Assembly (NCBI GenBank): GCA_900549135.1
Contig: URNI01000018.1
Location: 1 to 23,381, forward strand
Length of the DNA: 23,381 nt
DNA from: an uncultured Collinsella sp.
Lineage (GTDB): Bacteria; Actinomycetota; Coriobacteriia; Coriobacteriales; Coriobacteriaceae
Direction of reading: 5' to 3'
Part shown: positions 22,410-23,381 of the stretch, one piece after another
Numbering within the stretch: the stretch's first letter is position 1
Layout: every line of letters begins with the position of its first letter
Made by a program: the position numbers and the translations under genes
Notes under the pieces: model-generated
Database searches by the model: none
What the model was told of the DNA's origin: nothing
What the model saw: the letters and a program-made list of their open reading frames with translations, nothing else

Positions 22410-23381
22410 TTAAAATTGGTTCAAGAAGCGCATATCACCTGTCATGAGCGTTCGCAGGTCGGGCAGGTCGTAGCGCAGTGCCGCGACGCGCTCGGCGCCA
22501 ATACCAAAGGCGAAGCCGGTGTACTTCTCGGGGTCGATGCCGCAGTTGATCAGGACGTTGGGGTCGACCATGCCGCAGCCCAAGATCTCGATCCAGCCAC
22601 TGTGCTTGCAGAAGTTGCAGCCCTTGCCGCCGCACACGTGGCAGCTCACGTCCACCTCGCAGGAAGGCTCGGTGAAGGGGAAGAAGTGCGGACGGTAGCG
22701 CGTCTTGCGGTCCTCGCCAAACATGCACTTAACAAAGTAGTCGAGCGTGCCCTTAAGGTCGCCAAAGGTGATGCCCTCGTCGACGACCAGGCCCTCGATC
22801 TGGTTGAACTGCGGCAGGTGGCAGGCATCGGCCGTGTCGGGACGGTAGACGGTGCCCGGGCAGATCATGTAGATGGGCGGCTTTTGCGACTCCATGGTGT
22901 GGATCTGCACGCCCGAGGTCTGGGTGCGCAGCAGCACATCGGACTCGCCATGGGCGTGAGCCTCGGGGTGCGCGACGCTGCCGGGGTTGTTGTCGACCAC
23001 GTAGAAGGTATCGCGGGCCGAGCGGCTCGGGTGATCCATGGGAGCATTGAGCGCAGTGAAGTTGTAATAGGAGGTATCGACCATGGGGCCGGACTCGACG
23101 GTGTAGCCGATGCCGCAGAAGATGTCCTCGGCCTCCTCGATGATCTGCTTGATCAGGTGCTGGTGACCGATCTGCGGACGGATGCCCGGCAGCGTGATGT
23201 CGACGGCCTCGTGCTCGAGTGCGTGCTTGAGGGCGGCGGCCTTCATCTCGGTGGTGCGCTCGTCGAGCATGCCCTCGATCAGCTGGCGCATCTCGTTGGC
23301 GCGCTTGCCCATCATGGGACGATCCTCGGGGGCGAGCTTGCCCATCATACGCATCAGGCCAGTGATGCGGCCCTTGCGGCC
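22410..23381 (-). CDS. pheS: Phenylalanyl-tRNA synthetase alpha chain, truncated by the right window edge
   Basis: 323 codons are visible. The frame is open through the right edge (GRKGRITGLMRMMGK reads on as typical PheS), so the first 20-40 residues lie outside. Class II aminoacyl-tRNA synthetase motifs: DHPSRSARDTFYV, motif 2 RYRPHFFPFTEPSCEVDV and motif 3 FGIGAERVAALRYDLPDLR near the C-terminus. A Cys cluster, CHVCGGKGCNFC, between motifs 2 and 3 is common in Gram-positive PheS. It is upstream of pheT in the same direction. A T-box leader, if any, would lie outside the window. Confidence 0.96.
   Translation of the reverse strand, partial: GRKGRITGLMRMMGKLAPEDRPMMGKRANEMRQLIEGMLDERTTEMKAAALKHALEHEAVDITLPGIRPQIGHQHLIKQIIEEAEDIFCGIGYTVESGPMVDTSYYNFTALNAPMDHPSRSARDTFYVVDNNPGSVAHPEAHAHGESDVLLRTQTSGVQIHTMESQKPPIYMICPGTVYRPDTADACHLPQFNQIEGLVVDEGITFGDLKGTLDYFVKCMFGEDRKTRYRPHFFPFTEPSCEVDVSCHVCGGKGCNFCKHSGWIEILGCGMVDPNVLINCGIDPEKYTGFAFGIGAERVAALRYDLPDLRTLMTGDMRFLNQF

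Noticed and set aside
1..23381. CRISPR array, tRNA or rRNA genes, insertion sequence or prophage
   Set aside because: Looked for on both strands; no regularly spaced repeats, no transposase or integrase, and no cloverleaf or rRNA-like stretch was recognised.

Overview
The window looks like the chromosome of a high-GC Gram-positive bacterium of the Coriobacteriia, most probably Collinsella or a close relative. This rests on the high GC content, the Tad-pilus gene set without an outer-membrane secretin, the actinobacterial style of the housekeeping proteins, and a nuclease-like protein of a kind I associate with Collinsella. The genus is inference; no rRNA or tRNA gene is present to confirm it.

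Left part (1-8270, all minus strand): a tight Tad (tight adherence / type IVc pilus) operon. In transcription order it runs CpaB/RcpC, TadZ/CpaE, the TadA/CpaF ATPase, TadB, TadC, the Flp major pilin, an unrecognised one-TM protein, a second Flp-like prepilin, a TadE-like pseudopilin and a large TadG-like protein that runs off the left edge. Several junctions overlap (ATGA or TGATG), implying translational coupling. Upstream of cpaB a consensus -35 box is abutted by tandem 11-bp repeats, a likely control region. No prepilin peptidase (TadV) is seen.

Middle (8300-12930): rsgA (ribosome-assembly GTPase) with a clear terminator, then a P2-type Ca2+ ATPase gene with a structured 5' leader that can hide its own Shine-Dalgarno sequence. 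A long hairpin and a terminator lie downstream of the ATPase. The 441-bp divergent region between the ATPase gene and pyk holds palindromes, repeats and the pyk promoter.

Centre (12930-16732): pyruvate kinase with a very strong terminator; a 424-bp gap with a long imperfect inverted-repeat element; a nuclease-like (DUF559/PD-(D/E)XK-like) gene apparently broken by a one-base frameshift near its start; and a convergent zinc-dependent phospholipase C-like gene sharing a CTAG stop-codon overlap with it.

Right part (16813-23381, minus strand): an energy-coupling-factor metal transporter (CbiM with a CbiN-like C-terminal region, CbiQ, CbiO). It is preceded by a promoter and a palindrome, GTGTTAC-N14-GTAACAC, that matches a NikR-type nickel-repressor site, so nickel is the favoured substrate. 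Upstream are pheT and pheS (phenylalanyl-tRNA synthetase beta and alpha chains) with a long hairpin between them; pheS is cut by the right edge.

There is no CRISPR array, insertion sequence, prophage or obvious island. The most interesting material is regulatory DNA/RNA structure and the unusual pilin-locus proteins rather than a clearly new multi-gene system.
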